From: Mangifera indica
Lineage: Eukaryota > Streptophyta > Magnoliopsida > Sapindales > Anacardiaceae
DNA: 64,000 nt
Direction: 5' to 3'
NCBI RefSeq assembly: GCF_011075055.1
Contig: NC_058146.1
Location: 6,386,001 to 6,450,000 of the forward strand
The position numbers were made by a program, and so were the translations under genes. The notes beneath the pieces are model-generated. The model was not told the DNA's origin, ran no database searches, and saw nothing but the letters and a program-made list of their open reading frames with translations. The stretch's first letter is position 1; every line of letters starts with the position of its first letter. This document shows, one piece after another, positions 33,924 to 45,706 of this stretch.

Positions 33924-33933
33924 TATTTATATA
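33924..33933 (-). promoter_or_regulatory. TATA box of U-box gene copy B
   Basis: The minus strand reads TATATAAATA at the same distance from the start codon as in copy A. The surrounding 150 bp, including the W-box core, is nearly identical, so the two copies probably share basal regulation. Confidence 0.6.
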
Positions 33934-34188
33934 GGAGTGAGATATTCTAAACGAGAAGGTCAAAAACACGGGAGGGATTGAGATTGACTTTTCTACGAAG
34001 AAGAAGAAAGTAGAAAAACTAAGATGTTTAACAAAGTACCAGGTCACAAACGGCTGATTGGTTTTTTTTTTTTTATTTTGCATGTGAGGAAATAAGATGG
34101 GGACTTTACCTGGATAAGAAGAGAAGTGTTGTTGCTGCGCTGGTTGTTGTGTCAACCTCGCGTTCGGTCTGTGTTGGGTTGCCGACAA

Positions 34189-37100
34189 AAGAGATAAATA
34201 TTCGAACCTGAGTGGGTTTCGTGGCCGCTGCCTAAGCCTGCACTCTTTACTTCGGCTTGGCCCTCAGTTGTCTCATCTAATAATTTTGACCAAAAATGTA
34301 TAAATAAACTGCTGAATTTTTTATTTAAAATATTAAAAAAATTGAAATACAACTTAAAAAATTTTAATGCGTATTTTAATTTTGAAAATTATATAGAGGT
34401 GTGTACAATTTTATTTAGCATAGTTTAAAAATTTTTTAAAACTAAAACTACAAAAAGAATTTTGAAAATTTTTTAAATTAAACTAAATCGGAAAAATAAA
34501 GATTGATTTGATTTTGATTATAATTTAATATGGCATAGTTAATAAATAATAATTGTATTATCTTTTCCAAGAACATGGAAAAAAAAATATAATATGAACA
34601 TAAAAATAAAATAAAAAATAAATATGAGGTATATAAAAAATAAATATGTAAATAAAATGAAAAAATAAATATGAGTAATTTATAAAATAAACTTGTAAAT
34701 AAAATAAAAAAATAAATATGAACAACAAATTAATTAATTATTAAAATGTTATGTGAAATATGGTTACATATAAATCTATTTTAATAAAATATGGTTTATA
34801 GTTTAGTTCGAATTAAAAATTAATTAAACCATAATCTAAATTATAAACTATTTTTTTAAAAATATCTCAATTTAAATCAAATTAAATCATAAGTTTTAAT
34901 CAATTTGATTTAATTTTATAATTTGAATTGATATATGTATATCTCTAAAATTATACCGCTACTGTAATTGTTAGTCTTCTGGAATAATAAATTTGGATAA
35001 TAATGTCATGAATAGCATCAGAAACAGTTTGTAGCACATGGTTTAATCTTATTCCATGCATTTCCGCCCACACAAAGGCAGAATTATTATTTCCCACACG
35101 TTTATATTTCTTCCCCTCCCGTTCAACCTCCCAATCAATTTCCATATGTCAAATTGAAATTCTGAAGTCAGCTTCCCACCCAATTGCAATTGACTATGTG
35201 GTTTAGCTGCGAAACTACCTTAAACACTAGTTATTAAGATTAAAGAGTCTAAAATCATATAAATTTTATACTAAAAACTTATAATTTTTAATGTAGAATT
35301 TAAATCACATATCTTATACTTAAAATCTTAATATAGGATCATATTCTGCAACTCTAACACTCATGTTGCTGGTTATATGCCAACTCTTTACTAACCTCAA
35401 TATAATATCGCGTGTCACCACCTATATTGCACGATTCTAGTTAGGAGATGTTAGCTCTCTACTAGCCGAATGCAATGTCGATACCACCATCTATACCGCA
35501 TGATTTTAGTTAAAAGATATAGTGATGACTTCGATATTAAATAATATGAATCTTAGGATAATCACACTTCAAAAATTAACTATTAAAATTGGAGAACCTA
35601 AACTCATATATGTCTCACACTAAAAACTTATACTTTATACTTAAAATTTTAACATATAAGTGAGAAGGGATCTCAAAGTCACCCAGATTTAGTAACAACG
35701 AACCCTCTTGCATCCTCTCTTGGTCAATCCTATTCACCAAAATTTGGGTATTTGGGCTTCCTTCCTCACCTCACACTGATTGCAAGCCGCTAGCTCACTA
35801 GAAGATCTACGCAGAATCAGAATTGGGATCATATTTTAAATTCTATCAGTGGTGAATGTGAACAAGGTTTGGTGGCAGAATCTTGTTGACTAAAGCCCTG
35901 GCAACACTGCCAGTTAGCATCTTGCGGTAGGGATCTTTCCAGAAGATTCCAGAAGAAAGACTAGAGCCTGGGTGACACCACAGAATCGATTCTTGCTTGC
36001 TAGAGCCCCTTATTAACAACGCAACCAAGAGTCTTCTGCCTCAACGTTAAATCAAAAAGCCTAAAAAGATTAATGTGAAAATAACCCAATAAAAGAAAAA
36101 GGGAAATATCAGTTTTGTCATAGAGAATATAATCAAATTCATTTACTTTACTGCTACTTTATCCGTTCATATCATTTTTGGCGCATAGAGATGCTTGCCA
36201 TGTGATTTCAACACACACTTTTTTTTTATTTGAGTTGTGTGATGATGAACATAATTTTTGTATACAAACAATGTATTATTATGTGATTAAATAATTAAAA
36301 ATTAATAATATCTAATAACATAATATCATATTATTATTTGTATAAATAATTTTATTGTTTTTATTTTTGACTTTTAGAGTAAATTTTAATAATCTAAAAT
36401 TGAAGTTTTTTGAATAAATTTAAAGTCAAACCTAGTGGCCACCGCCAAATTACGACCATTCTTTTAAGGCAATAATAATGGAATAATTTTACAATATTTG
36501 AAAAAATGGCTGTGTACTGTTATTTTGCATGCGGGGTGTCGTTGTAGTCCACCAGAGGAGTTTGAATTCTTTATTTTAGAGGCCTATAAATATAAATGTC
36601 CATTTGTTTATTAGTTGGATATTACAAATTTTTTTTTTTTGATGCAATCAATAGATTATTCTTCGTTGAACAGAAATGCCAACAAAACTGAAAGTCAAAA
36701 ATCAAAATAACATATTTACTGTTTTTTAGATACAAATAGCCCGATTCAGTATGGATAATAAAATAAATCTATGGGTTAATAATACAAACCCTGTTAAAAT
36801 TTACGAGACCAAGAAATTGTCTTTGACTGTAATAAAACTAGCCAGAGGGAGACAAGAGAGACTGGAAGGGAGAGAAACGTGATTTGGAGACAACGAAATT
36901 CATCCTAATAAAAAAATTAAAACCCTATAAAAGAAAATACAGTTTTTTAAAACTATTAATATGAGAAATTATTAAACTTTTATATTAAGAAGAGAAAATA
37001 GATAAAATTTTAATTTTTTAAATTTTTTGTAAAAAGATGATTTCACCCTTAATCATAACAAAAAAATTTAATTGACTAATTGATATTTAAATTTTTAACA

Positions 37101-38475
37101 GTTTACAAATAGAAGTTTGACAATAGACCAAACATTTGGTGGGAATAAGTCCTTTTGGCCTATGATATAAATAAATCAAATCAATTTTTTATGGTAATGC
37201 GAAAGTTTAGATCCATTTATTATTAATGCCGGCAATGATTCATTTTTCAAACGTTTGAAAAGATAAATATTCTTTTCTTGATTTTCATGCTTAATATGAA
37301 TTAGACTCCATTTTTCACTAATAAAGCATAATTAAATCATTATTAATACTATTATTATGTTACAATCTTTATTAACATGTATTTCCCCCACATTGTTTGT
37401 TCTAAATTGGCAGGTTCCTTTTACTATTACCTTTTTTGGTAAAAATAATAATTAAATAATAATTAAATAATAAAAGTGGGATTATGCCTAATTAATTTAT
37501 TGGGCAAATTTTATGTTATATTTTTTATGCATGTATTTCCCCCACATTGTTTGTTCTAAATTGGCAGGTCCCTTTTATTATTACCTTTTTGATAAAAGTA
37601 TTAATTAAATAATAAAAGTGGGATTATGCCTAATTAATTAATTGGGCAAAGAGACTTTAAGTTCTGCAAGCTCTAATTAAAATAGATATATTAATTATTT
37701 AATCTCGGCCTAAATGAAAATTCCACAAGCAATTGGCTTAACCTTTTGTCTGGTTTCTTTAATAGATCAAACATTATATCCTTCTATGAATGATTTATAT
37801 ACTTTTATAAACGAAAATTCTCTTCAAGAATTTAGTTTTTTTTTTTTAATGGATTTTCTAGTGATTGATACATAAAATTTGAAAGGCTATTTGTTAATTT
37901 GTGGGTTGATTTGAAAAAAATTAAAATTTGTAATTATATTGATTACAATTACATCAAAATTGCTTCAATATAACATGATTTCAATAGAATTACATTATTT
38001 CACAATTTTGATGAGGTCACACTCATTTGATGTGATTCCAGTAGTTGTTGGTGACTAATTTAAGTTTTAATTTTTTTAATAAAACAATAATGAAAAATAT
38101 ATTCAATAAAGTTTGATCGTAAAATAACATTCGATCACATGATGACATATTATCTATATATTCAAATTATATATCAAAAGTGTGTATATATAATATTGTA
38201 AATTATATATCAAGTAAGTCCAACTATAAAGCCTACAACTAATTTCTTGGAACATTTCTATACTTAATAAACTGAATGGATCCATTCTTTACAAATATAT
38301 AAAATCATTTTCATATTCATTGAAATTACCTTAAACTTTCGTTTCCCATATTTTTATATATAAATAATGTTGAGATATAATTTGGAGAATTGAAAATTTA
38401 AACAATGGAATGGGATTATTTATTTGCAAGTAAGAATTGAACATTTTAATATATAGAAATTTGAATTTGAATTCA
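34189..38475. other. Non-coding flank of unit B
   Basis: Collinear with 20306-24772 of unit A but without the 340-bp hAT-like insertion (empty site near 37663) and without the (AT)19 expansion. It carries the 122-bp-type tandem pair (37376, 37530), a truncated MULE-type right end finishing at 37160, and an AT-rich MITE motif at about 38115-38210. No gene is called. Confidence 0.5.
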
Positions 38476-39041
38476 GACTGGAAGTGGTAAACAAAAAAGT
38501 CATTAAAAATTTGAATAATAGAATGTGAATTAATCAAACTATAGCTACTAACTACTAACCATTAACTGAAACCAATTCAAAGTAAACTGACCAAGATTTA
38601 AGGAATTTAATATTTCAGTGTTAATGTTATGACGTGGTTAGTAAAGATGGCAATCGAGAGGAGTGCGGAGGGGATTTTAAATATGTTTTTAATTTAAAAA
38701 ATATGAATTAGTGAGAGTTCGAATAAGAAATCATCAAATTTGATAACAAAATTTATGTGATCGAATGTGACATAAATCACTAAGAGTGATATAATAAGTC
38801 AGAAGAGAGTATTTTTGAAATTAAAATTAAATTTATCGATAAAGATAAAATCGTTGTACATTTACCTAAAAAGATTTAGGTAAAAAATTTTTTGTCGATT
38901 TTAATTAATATCTCTATAAAAATAATTTAATGAATTATTTCTGAATAAATTTATTCGGTAAAACATATATATTCATATACAGTGTGTACTATAAAAAATC
39001 TTTATAATATATAGCTTCTATGATTATTCTATTTTTAAATT

Positions 39042-39648
39042 GGCCAAAGACTTATTCTCACTCAGAAATTATTATTTTTCCAAATTTTTATCTTTTAATT
39101 TTAAAAAACCATTTTATCCATTATGAATAATTAAAATTAACCAAATTCATTAGTTTTAAAATTTTACATCATTTTCTCTCTCTCTTCCTCCTAAATCCTA
39201 AAAAATAACAATTTTTTCTAGATTAAATTTTAAAAAATCAGATTCTCTATAGAGTTTATACTTTAATATTCGACCACTTTCTCCTGTCATTTTTTTTCTA
39301 GAGGAGTGTCACACACTATCAAAGAGACAAGAGATGTTGAGGACATCATTGGAGAAAGAGAAATTGTCAGGAGGGAGAGACCACCAGAGGGAGTAGTAAG
39401 ATATTTAAGTTAAACCCTAAAAGAAAAAATATAATTTTTTAAAATTTAATATGGAGAAAAATTGTTAATTTTAAAATTTAAAGAAAAAATAAAATTTTAG
39501 TTTATTTTTAATATTATAGATAAAATAATAATTTTATTCTTAAAATTAATAGAGTTATTATCTTATAGATAGGTAATTTTTTTTTTAAATTAAAAAGTGA
39601 AAATTAAAAAAAACTATAACCTTTTAAGTTGAAATAAATCTTTTAACC
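39042..39648. mobile_element. Non-autonomous MULE-type element (unit B copy)
   Basis: Counterpart of 25457-26063 and 27808-28416, with the same ends (GGCCAAAGACTTATTCTCAC and AAATCTTTTAACC). Confidence 0.7.
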
Positions 39649-40684
39649 TTTTAAAGTCTGTTACCGTACAATTGATTCATCAGTAATTTTGGTGACATGC
39701 TTTTTTCCAAATCTTTTAAATATCTACCAGTCATTTTAAGTATGATCAAAAGTTAAAAAAAAAAAAAACCTTAAAAATATTTTTAAAAAAATAGATAATT
39801 GTAGATACTAAATTGTGTCTATAAATCATGGACATCGATCACGGGGAAGCACCAGTCATAGTGTACCTAAAGTTTCAATCACTTTATGCACGTTTATTTT
39901 GAGGGATTTTCATAGCCAAACGTGTTCAATTAGATTCCTATGAGCTCGACGAGTCGAATCGAATTTGAGTCAAGTTTGAACTTGACTTCCATGAGTTTGA
40001 GCTCGAATTTGAGTTTGACTCAGTTCGAATCTAACCCTACTCTCTTGACAAAGAATGACTCTTCATTATACAATGAAGGATGACAAACGTTGTCTAGCGA
40101 AAGAGGATGTCTAGTCGTCCAACAAAGTTTGAGGTGAAGTTACTGGTGGTCGTCATGGTTAACAAGGTAAAAAAAAAAAACCTAGGATTTGGAGGGTAAA
40201 ATCATTTTTCAAAATTGAAGTTTGGGCCAAGAGACAATGTCTCTTCGTCGATGGTCTCTTCATCTCTGTTGATAAAGTGTCTCTTTATCGACGGAGGCAA
40301 ATGCATTCTGTCGAAGATGATTCTGACTCACCCATCACATTTCCAGTGGTTTTCGTCGTCAATGATAGTCGTCGATGAGGAAAGAAAGAAAACCTGGGGA
40401 TTTGATAATGAAATGGTTATTTTCAAAACTTAGAAACTTTGAGAGAGTAATTATGAGATTTTTAAACTCAGGTAAGTAAAATGTGATAAAATTTTAATTT
40501 TTTTAGTAAATAACAGTTTTACCTCTAATTATAATTCAAATTTTTAACAGAAATTTTATCATAAGTAAGTATCTGGGTTTTTGAAATCTCACAGGTGTAT
40601 ATTTATCTTTGCATTAAAACTCGGGTGGAAAATAATCCTTTGGCCAGCAAAGAAATCTTATGAATAATCAATCTTTCCATCCTT

Positions 40685-40917
40685 TTAACGAATTCTTGCT
40701 ATAAGCTTTGATCTCTCCTCCACCTTTGCAAGATTCTCCTTAGCTTTTGCAAGTTCAACAATGGATACACTTAACTGACTGTTGATGGCTTTCTCGGATT
40801 TTAGCTTGGCAACAACCTCTCCGTTCTCCTTGACAGCAAGCTTGGCAGCTCTACATCAGCTTCCGTAAGAGAAGAATTCTTGATTAGTTCCTTCTCCATC
40901 TTCTCAGCATCACTAAT
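40685..40917 (-). pseudogene. Fragment of a coiled-coil protein gene, frameshifted (copy B)
   Basis: Same fragment, reading frame and frameshift as 29468-29700, with a few base changes. The stop complement is at 40685-40687. The shared lesion shows it was a relic before the segment was duplicated. Confidence 0.55.
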
Positions 40918-40956
40918 CTATTATGGTATTTTAAATCCTTCAGCCAATGAAAAAAA

Positions 40957-41701
40957 GGGAAAAGGATAATTTCCCATCTAAATTTTAGTCCAAATTCAAA
41001 ATCACATCCAAAATAGATGAAAAACCCAAACATCCATCTATAGGCTAACTGTCATCCAAATTTTCAGTTAGAAGCAGGGATAAAATTGTCATTTTACCTA
41101 TAAACCCTAAAACCTAAAAAATTTATATCATTTTCCCTCCTTAGTTTAGAAAACTGACATTTACCCCCTATGATTAAACTTTAAAAAATTCATTTTTTTC
41201 CCTTTTTAGGTTTCATCTTAGATGACTTAGAGAACCGACCGATGATTGGGACAAAACAGAGGTCTTTTTTGACAAAGGATAACCCTTTGTGGTCCAGATT
41301 TAGATAACAAAGCGTCATCTAAATTTGGATAACAAAACGTTATCTAGATCAGAAAGATTCGAAGAAGGATAACTCTTCGTAGTCAGATTTGGAACATAGG
41401 TGGAAAATGTTGGTCGTTGGTCAGAATGATGGTGGCTGGAGAAGGAAATAAACCATAAGGGTGAAATCTAAACTTTTCAAACTTTAAGAATGGTTGAAGT
41501 GTTAGTTTTTAAAATCAGTGAGAGAAAATGATATAAATTTAAAAATTTTAAGGTTTACAGATAAAATAACGATTTTATCTCTATCTTTAATTAAAAATTT
41601 GGATGACAATTAATCTATGAAAAAATGTTTAGATTTTTTATCTGTTCTATATATGATTTTGAGATTAAACTAAAATTTTGATGAAAAAATATCCTTTTCC
41701 C
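40957..41701. mobile_element. Non-autonomous MULE-type element (unit B copy)
   Basis: Counterpart of 29740-30485, starting GGGAAAAGGATAATTTCCCA. It lies about 290 bp upstream of the later full-length MULE insertion. Confidence 0.75.
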
Positions 41702-41980
41702 ATTAAAAAAATCTATTAAACTCTTCGAACTCTTTTATATCTAGACCTTAATTTTAGTTTCGATTTCAATTCTTTACAAAATAGATCCGGTTGTTTCTAA
41801 AAATTTAGAGTCCAAGGTAGGTCAATTCAAGGTAAAAAGCGAAATTAAAATTCAGGTACCTAGAGGCTCGTCTTTGAGGGAGATTCCAAGAAGATGCCTA
41901 AGCCTTAATTTACTGTTGTGGGCCTGAGAGTGGTTTCACAACTGGGTATCGCAGTTCAAATTCGTACGATGAACTTTCAC

Positions 41981-41989
41981 TTTAAATAA
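41981..41989. repeat. Left 9-bp target site duplication of the MULE
   Basis: TTTAAATAA, repeated exactly at 49383-49391. Unit A has a single copy in CACTTTAAATAATCACG, which is the unoccupied site. Confidence 0.95.
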
Positions 41990-42115
41990 GGCCAAACGAC
42001 TATTTCCCACCCAAGGTTTGATATTTTCTCAAATATCCACCCGTTAACTATGAAAACACCAAAAACCCACTCATCAGTGGTTAACTTTAACAGATTCCGT
42101 CAGAGAAAAGGGTAA
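41990..42115. repeat. MULE left terminal inverted repeat
   Basis: 126 bp matching the inverse of 49257-49382 from GGCCAAA to AGAGAAAAGGGTAA with only a few mismatches. It contains CCCACCCAAGGTTTGAT and GGTTAACTTTAACAGATTCC. Confidence 0.9.
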
Positions 42116-43596
42116 TATGGTAAATCTGGCTCTCCATTTTAAAATCAATATAAGCGGTTTAAAAAAAAAAATTCTGCAACATTTAATGCTGCACGGGACG
42201 CGTGCACACGCAACGCACGGATAGCTGACGCGTGGCGTTGTCATCTGAAAAGCAGAACATTTTTTCGACGATTTTTGGCGATTCAGGGTTTGCAAATCTT
42301 TGGTGGTTGACGTGGCAATACGAAAAGAAGACACCTGTCGAAAAAGCAAAAAATCAGGCGCACAAAATTTGAATCAACCGTCGAATACTGTGCGCTCGAA
42401 GGACATGCCGTAGTCTGTATTAAATGCAGTATGATTATATTGAAATCAACGGTGGGAATTTTTGGGGCACAAATCGACGACTAGGGATTAGTCTAGGGAA
42501 AGTGAGCGAATGAACATGCGACACGTGAGGGGCCTTTGTGTCATTTCAGGCGAATTTGAAAAATGATTTTTCTCTTTTACCAACGAACGAGCGACACTTG
42601 TCCAGCCGACGTCAGAATTCAAATTTGAACAAAACCTTTGGCCTTCATTCTTTCGACATTCCATTCGCGTTAAGTCTTTCGTTTATCTTGTTTCATTATG
42701 CTCCAGTGTGATCAATGGTGAACCTTTAACGACAACGACAAAGATGACCACGACAAGACATCGTTCGACGTTACCAAGGGTGGACGAAGTAGTTTAGTAC
42801 CAAAGAAGACGAGAAAGTATAACCTGTTTGCTGTTTTCGGCTACTCTGATCACCAACAGTTCCGACGACAAGCGTAGTGGCTTTTCGTGGTGAGTTAAAC
42901 AACAACGACGATGAAGTCTGCTCCAACTGAGGCCTTCAGAAAATATTTCCTGTCGTCGAGGTTTATTCTTTCGGATACCTTGTTTATCGTTGTTGTCGAG
43001 TATTTTAATAGTCTGTGTAATGTTAGGGTTAGCCTTATATGTATGTTTTGGGTACTATTATAGTCTGTGTTATATTAGGGTTAGCATTATATGTATATTT
43101 TAGGGCAAGACAAAAAAAGAAATTAATGTGGGGGTTTTGCATGTCCACTGTTGACGTAAGTTTCTGTGTATGACTTCTATTTTCGTGAGTTTTCAATTCT
43201 GTGTGTGAGTATTAGGAAGTTGAAGTTTGTAACAGGTTTTGGTTTTTTAGGATATTTGGGTGCTATAATGGTCTTTGTAATGTTAGGGTTATGCATTATA
43301 CGTATATTTGAGTGAAAAAAAAAAATTAACGTAGGGGTTTTACATGTGTACTGTTAACATATTATTTAGGGTTGGATTATATTTTGGTGAGCATTCAGTT
43401 ATGTGTATGAGTATTAACCACTTTTGTTAGGCTTGTGTATGAGCACTTTCGGTGGCGTTGAGTTCTGTGTATGGGTTATATGTTCAGTTTCTATGTGTGA
43501 GTTAGGGGATGATCAGTTTCTATGTGTGAGTTAGGGCATGATCAGTTTCTGTGTATGAGTTAGGGCAAGGAGTGTTTCTGTTTCATAATAATTAAT
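42116..43596. other. MULE 5' non-coding leader with short repeats
   Basis: No gene is supported. About 42180-42480 is relatively GC-rich (GCACGGGACGCGTGCACACG, then GCTGACGCGTGGCG). 43007-43350 holds three diverged copies of a segment containing GTAATGTTAGGGTTA and TATACGTATATTT. A three-copy 29-bp repeat follows (43480-43566). Leader and promoter function for the transposase is likely but inferred. Confidence 0.5.
43480..43566. repeat. 29-bp tandem repeat, three copies
   Basis: Units at 43480, 43509 and 43538, each ATGATCAGTTTCTATGTG then TGAGTTAGGG(G/C), with few changes. Confidence 0.85.
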
Positions 43597-43683
43597 GGCC
43601 AAATGACTATTTCCCACCCAAGGTTTGATGTTTTCTCAAATATCCACCCGTTAAATATGAAAACACCAAAAACCCACCCATCA
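43597..43683. repeat. Internal copy of the MULE terminal sequence (first)
   Basis: It starts GGCCAAATGACTATTTCCCA and follows the terminal repeat for about 87 bp, to AAAACCCACCCATCAG, where the 307-bp array starts. The second copy is at 44754-44846. Confidence 0.9.
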
Positions 43684-45640
43684 GTCAAGTGCACACCCAT
43701 TTGCATGCTGTTTTGAGTGATTCTGCATGAGTGATAGTCTTCTGTTTCTTTGCATACATGCTGATCAACTATAATGTTGCATACTGCCCTGTTTCTGTGC
43801 ATGAGAAGTGTTGTTGTTGTGTCATTGGGTAAGTTGCATCATTGTTACATAAGCCGGGAAACCCGAGAGTGCAGTGTTACTGGCGCGAAAGAGAAGGTTG
43901 CAAAAACCTTAATTCTCTCTGGTCTAACAAGACTGTGTAACAGTGTTGCAAGTTGCAACAATGATTAAACAATAATGTAGCTACCCATCAGTCAAGTGCA
44001 CACCCATTTGCATGCTGTTTTGAGTGATGTTGTATGAGTGATAGTCTTCTGTTTCTTTGCATACATGCTGGTCAATTACAATGTTGCATACTGCCTTGTT
44101 TCTGTGCATGAGGAGTGTTGTTGTTATGTCATTGGGTAAGTTGCATCATTGTTACATAAGCCGGGAAACCCGAGAGTGCAGTGCTACTGGCGCGAAAGAG
44201 AAGGTTGCAAAAACCTTAATTCTCTCTAGTCTAACAAGGCTGTGTAACAGTTTTGCAAGTTGCAACAATGATTAAACAATAATGTAGCATACTTTCTGTC
44301 AAGTGCACACCCATTTGCATGCTGTTTTGAGTGATTCTGCATGAGTGATAGTCTTCTGTTTCTTTGCATACATGCTGATCAACTACAATGTTGCATACTG
44401 CCTTGTTTCTGTGCATGAGGAGTGTTGTTGTTGTGTTATTGGATAAGTTGCATCATTGTTACATAAGTCGGGAAACCCGAGAGTGTAGTGCTACTGGCAC
44501 GAAAGAGAAGGTTGCAAAAACCTTAATTCTCTCTGGTCTAATAAGGCTGTGTAACAGTTTTGCAAGTTGCAACAATGATTAAACAATAATGTAGCATACT
44601 TTCTGTCAAGTGCACACCCATTTGCATGCTGTTTTGAGTGACTCTGCATGAGTGATAGTCTTCTGTTTCTTTGCATACATGCTTATCAACTACAATGTTG
44701 CATACTGCTTTGTTTCTGTGCATGAGGAGTGTTGTTGTTTCATAATGATTAAAGGCCATATGACTATTTCCCACCCAAGGTTTGATGTTTTCTCAAATAT
44801 CCACCCGTTAAATATGAAAACACTAACACCAAAAACCTACCCATTAGTCAAGTGCACACCCATTTGCATGCTGTTTTGAGTGATTCTGCATGAGTGATAG
44901 TCTTCTGTTTCTTTGCATACATGCTGATCAACTACAATGTTGCATACTGCCTTGTTTCTGTGCATGAGGAGTGTTGTTGTTGTGTCATTAGGTAAGTTGC
45001 ATCATTGTTACATAAGTCGGGAAACCCGAGAGTGCAGTGCTACTGACGTGAAAGAGAAAGTTGCAAAAACCTTAATTATCTCTGGTCTAACAAGGCTGTG
45101 TAACAGTTTTACAAGTTGCAACAATGATTAAACAATAATGTAGCATACTTTCTATCAAGTGCACACCCATTTGCATGCTGTTTTGAGTGATTCTGCATGA
45201 GTGATAGTCTTCTGTTTCTTTGCATACATGTTGATCAACTACAATGTTGCATACTGCCTTGTTTCTGTGCATGAGGAGTGTTGTTATTGTGTTATTGGGT
45301 AAGTTGCATCATTGTTACATAAGCCGGGAAACCCGAGAGTGCAATGCTACTGGCGCGAAAGAGAAGGTTGCAAAAACCTTAATTCTCTCTGGTCTAACAA
45401 GGTTGTGTAACAGTTTTGCAAGTTGCAACAATGATTAAACAATAATGTAGCATACTTTCTGTCAAGTGCACACCCATTTGCATGCTGTTTTGAGTGATTC
45501 TGCATGAGTGATAGTTTTCTGTTTCCTTGCATATATGCTGATCAACTACAATATTGCATACTGCCTTGTTTCTGTGCATGAGGAGTGTTGTTGTTGTGGC
45601 ATTGGGTAAGCTACACCATTGTTACATAAGCTGGGATACT
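43684..45640. repeat. Seven-unit 307-bp tandem array with higher-order structure
   Basis: Units start (GTCAAGTGCACACCC) at 43684, 43991, 44298, 44605, 44847, 45154 and 45461. Spacing is 307, 307, 307, 242, 307 and 307 bp. The fourth unit is cut short and followed by the second internal copy of the terminal sequence (44754). The whole is therefore two blocks, each a terminal fragment plus repeat units, with a higher-order period of 1163 bp. The last unit is partial. Each unit includes CATAAGCCGGGAAACCCGAG and TTGCAAAAACCTTAATTCTC. Frames of 61-64 codons recur in every unit on both strands but have no protein-like features. Confidence 0.95.
44754..44846. repeat. Internal copy of the MULE terminal sequence (second)
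   Basis: It starts GGCCATATGACTATTTCCCA and runs to CCTACCCATTAG, 1157 bp downstream of the first copy. The preceding sequence TTTCATAATGATTAAA is shared with the first copy (TTTCATAATAATTAAT), so the terminal fragment was duplicated together with array units. Confidence 0.9.
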
Positions 45641-45706
45641 GTGTTTTCTGTGCCTTCAGTCTCAAATTAATTGTTATTCTTTTAACTAATTCTGTGTTTT
45701 GTTAGG

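Noticed and set aside
42074..42349. 91-codon minus-strand frame at the MULE left end
   Set aside because: It overlaps the terminal inverted repeat and shows no domain; no sign of a captured host gene.
43560..45579. Recurring 61-80-codon frames on both strands
   Set aside because: They repeat with the 307-bp array and have no protein-like features.
43684..45640. CRISPR-like regular array
   Set aside because: The period is 307 bp with no short repeat/unique spacer pattern; it is a satellite-like tandem repeat inside a plant transposon.
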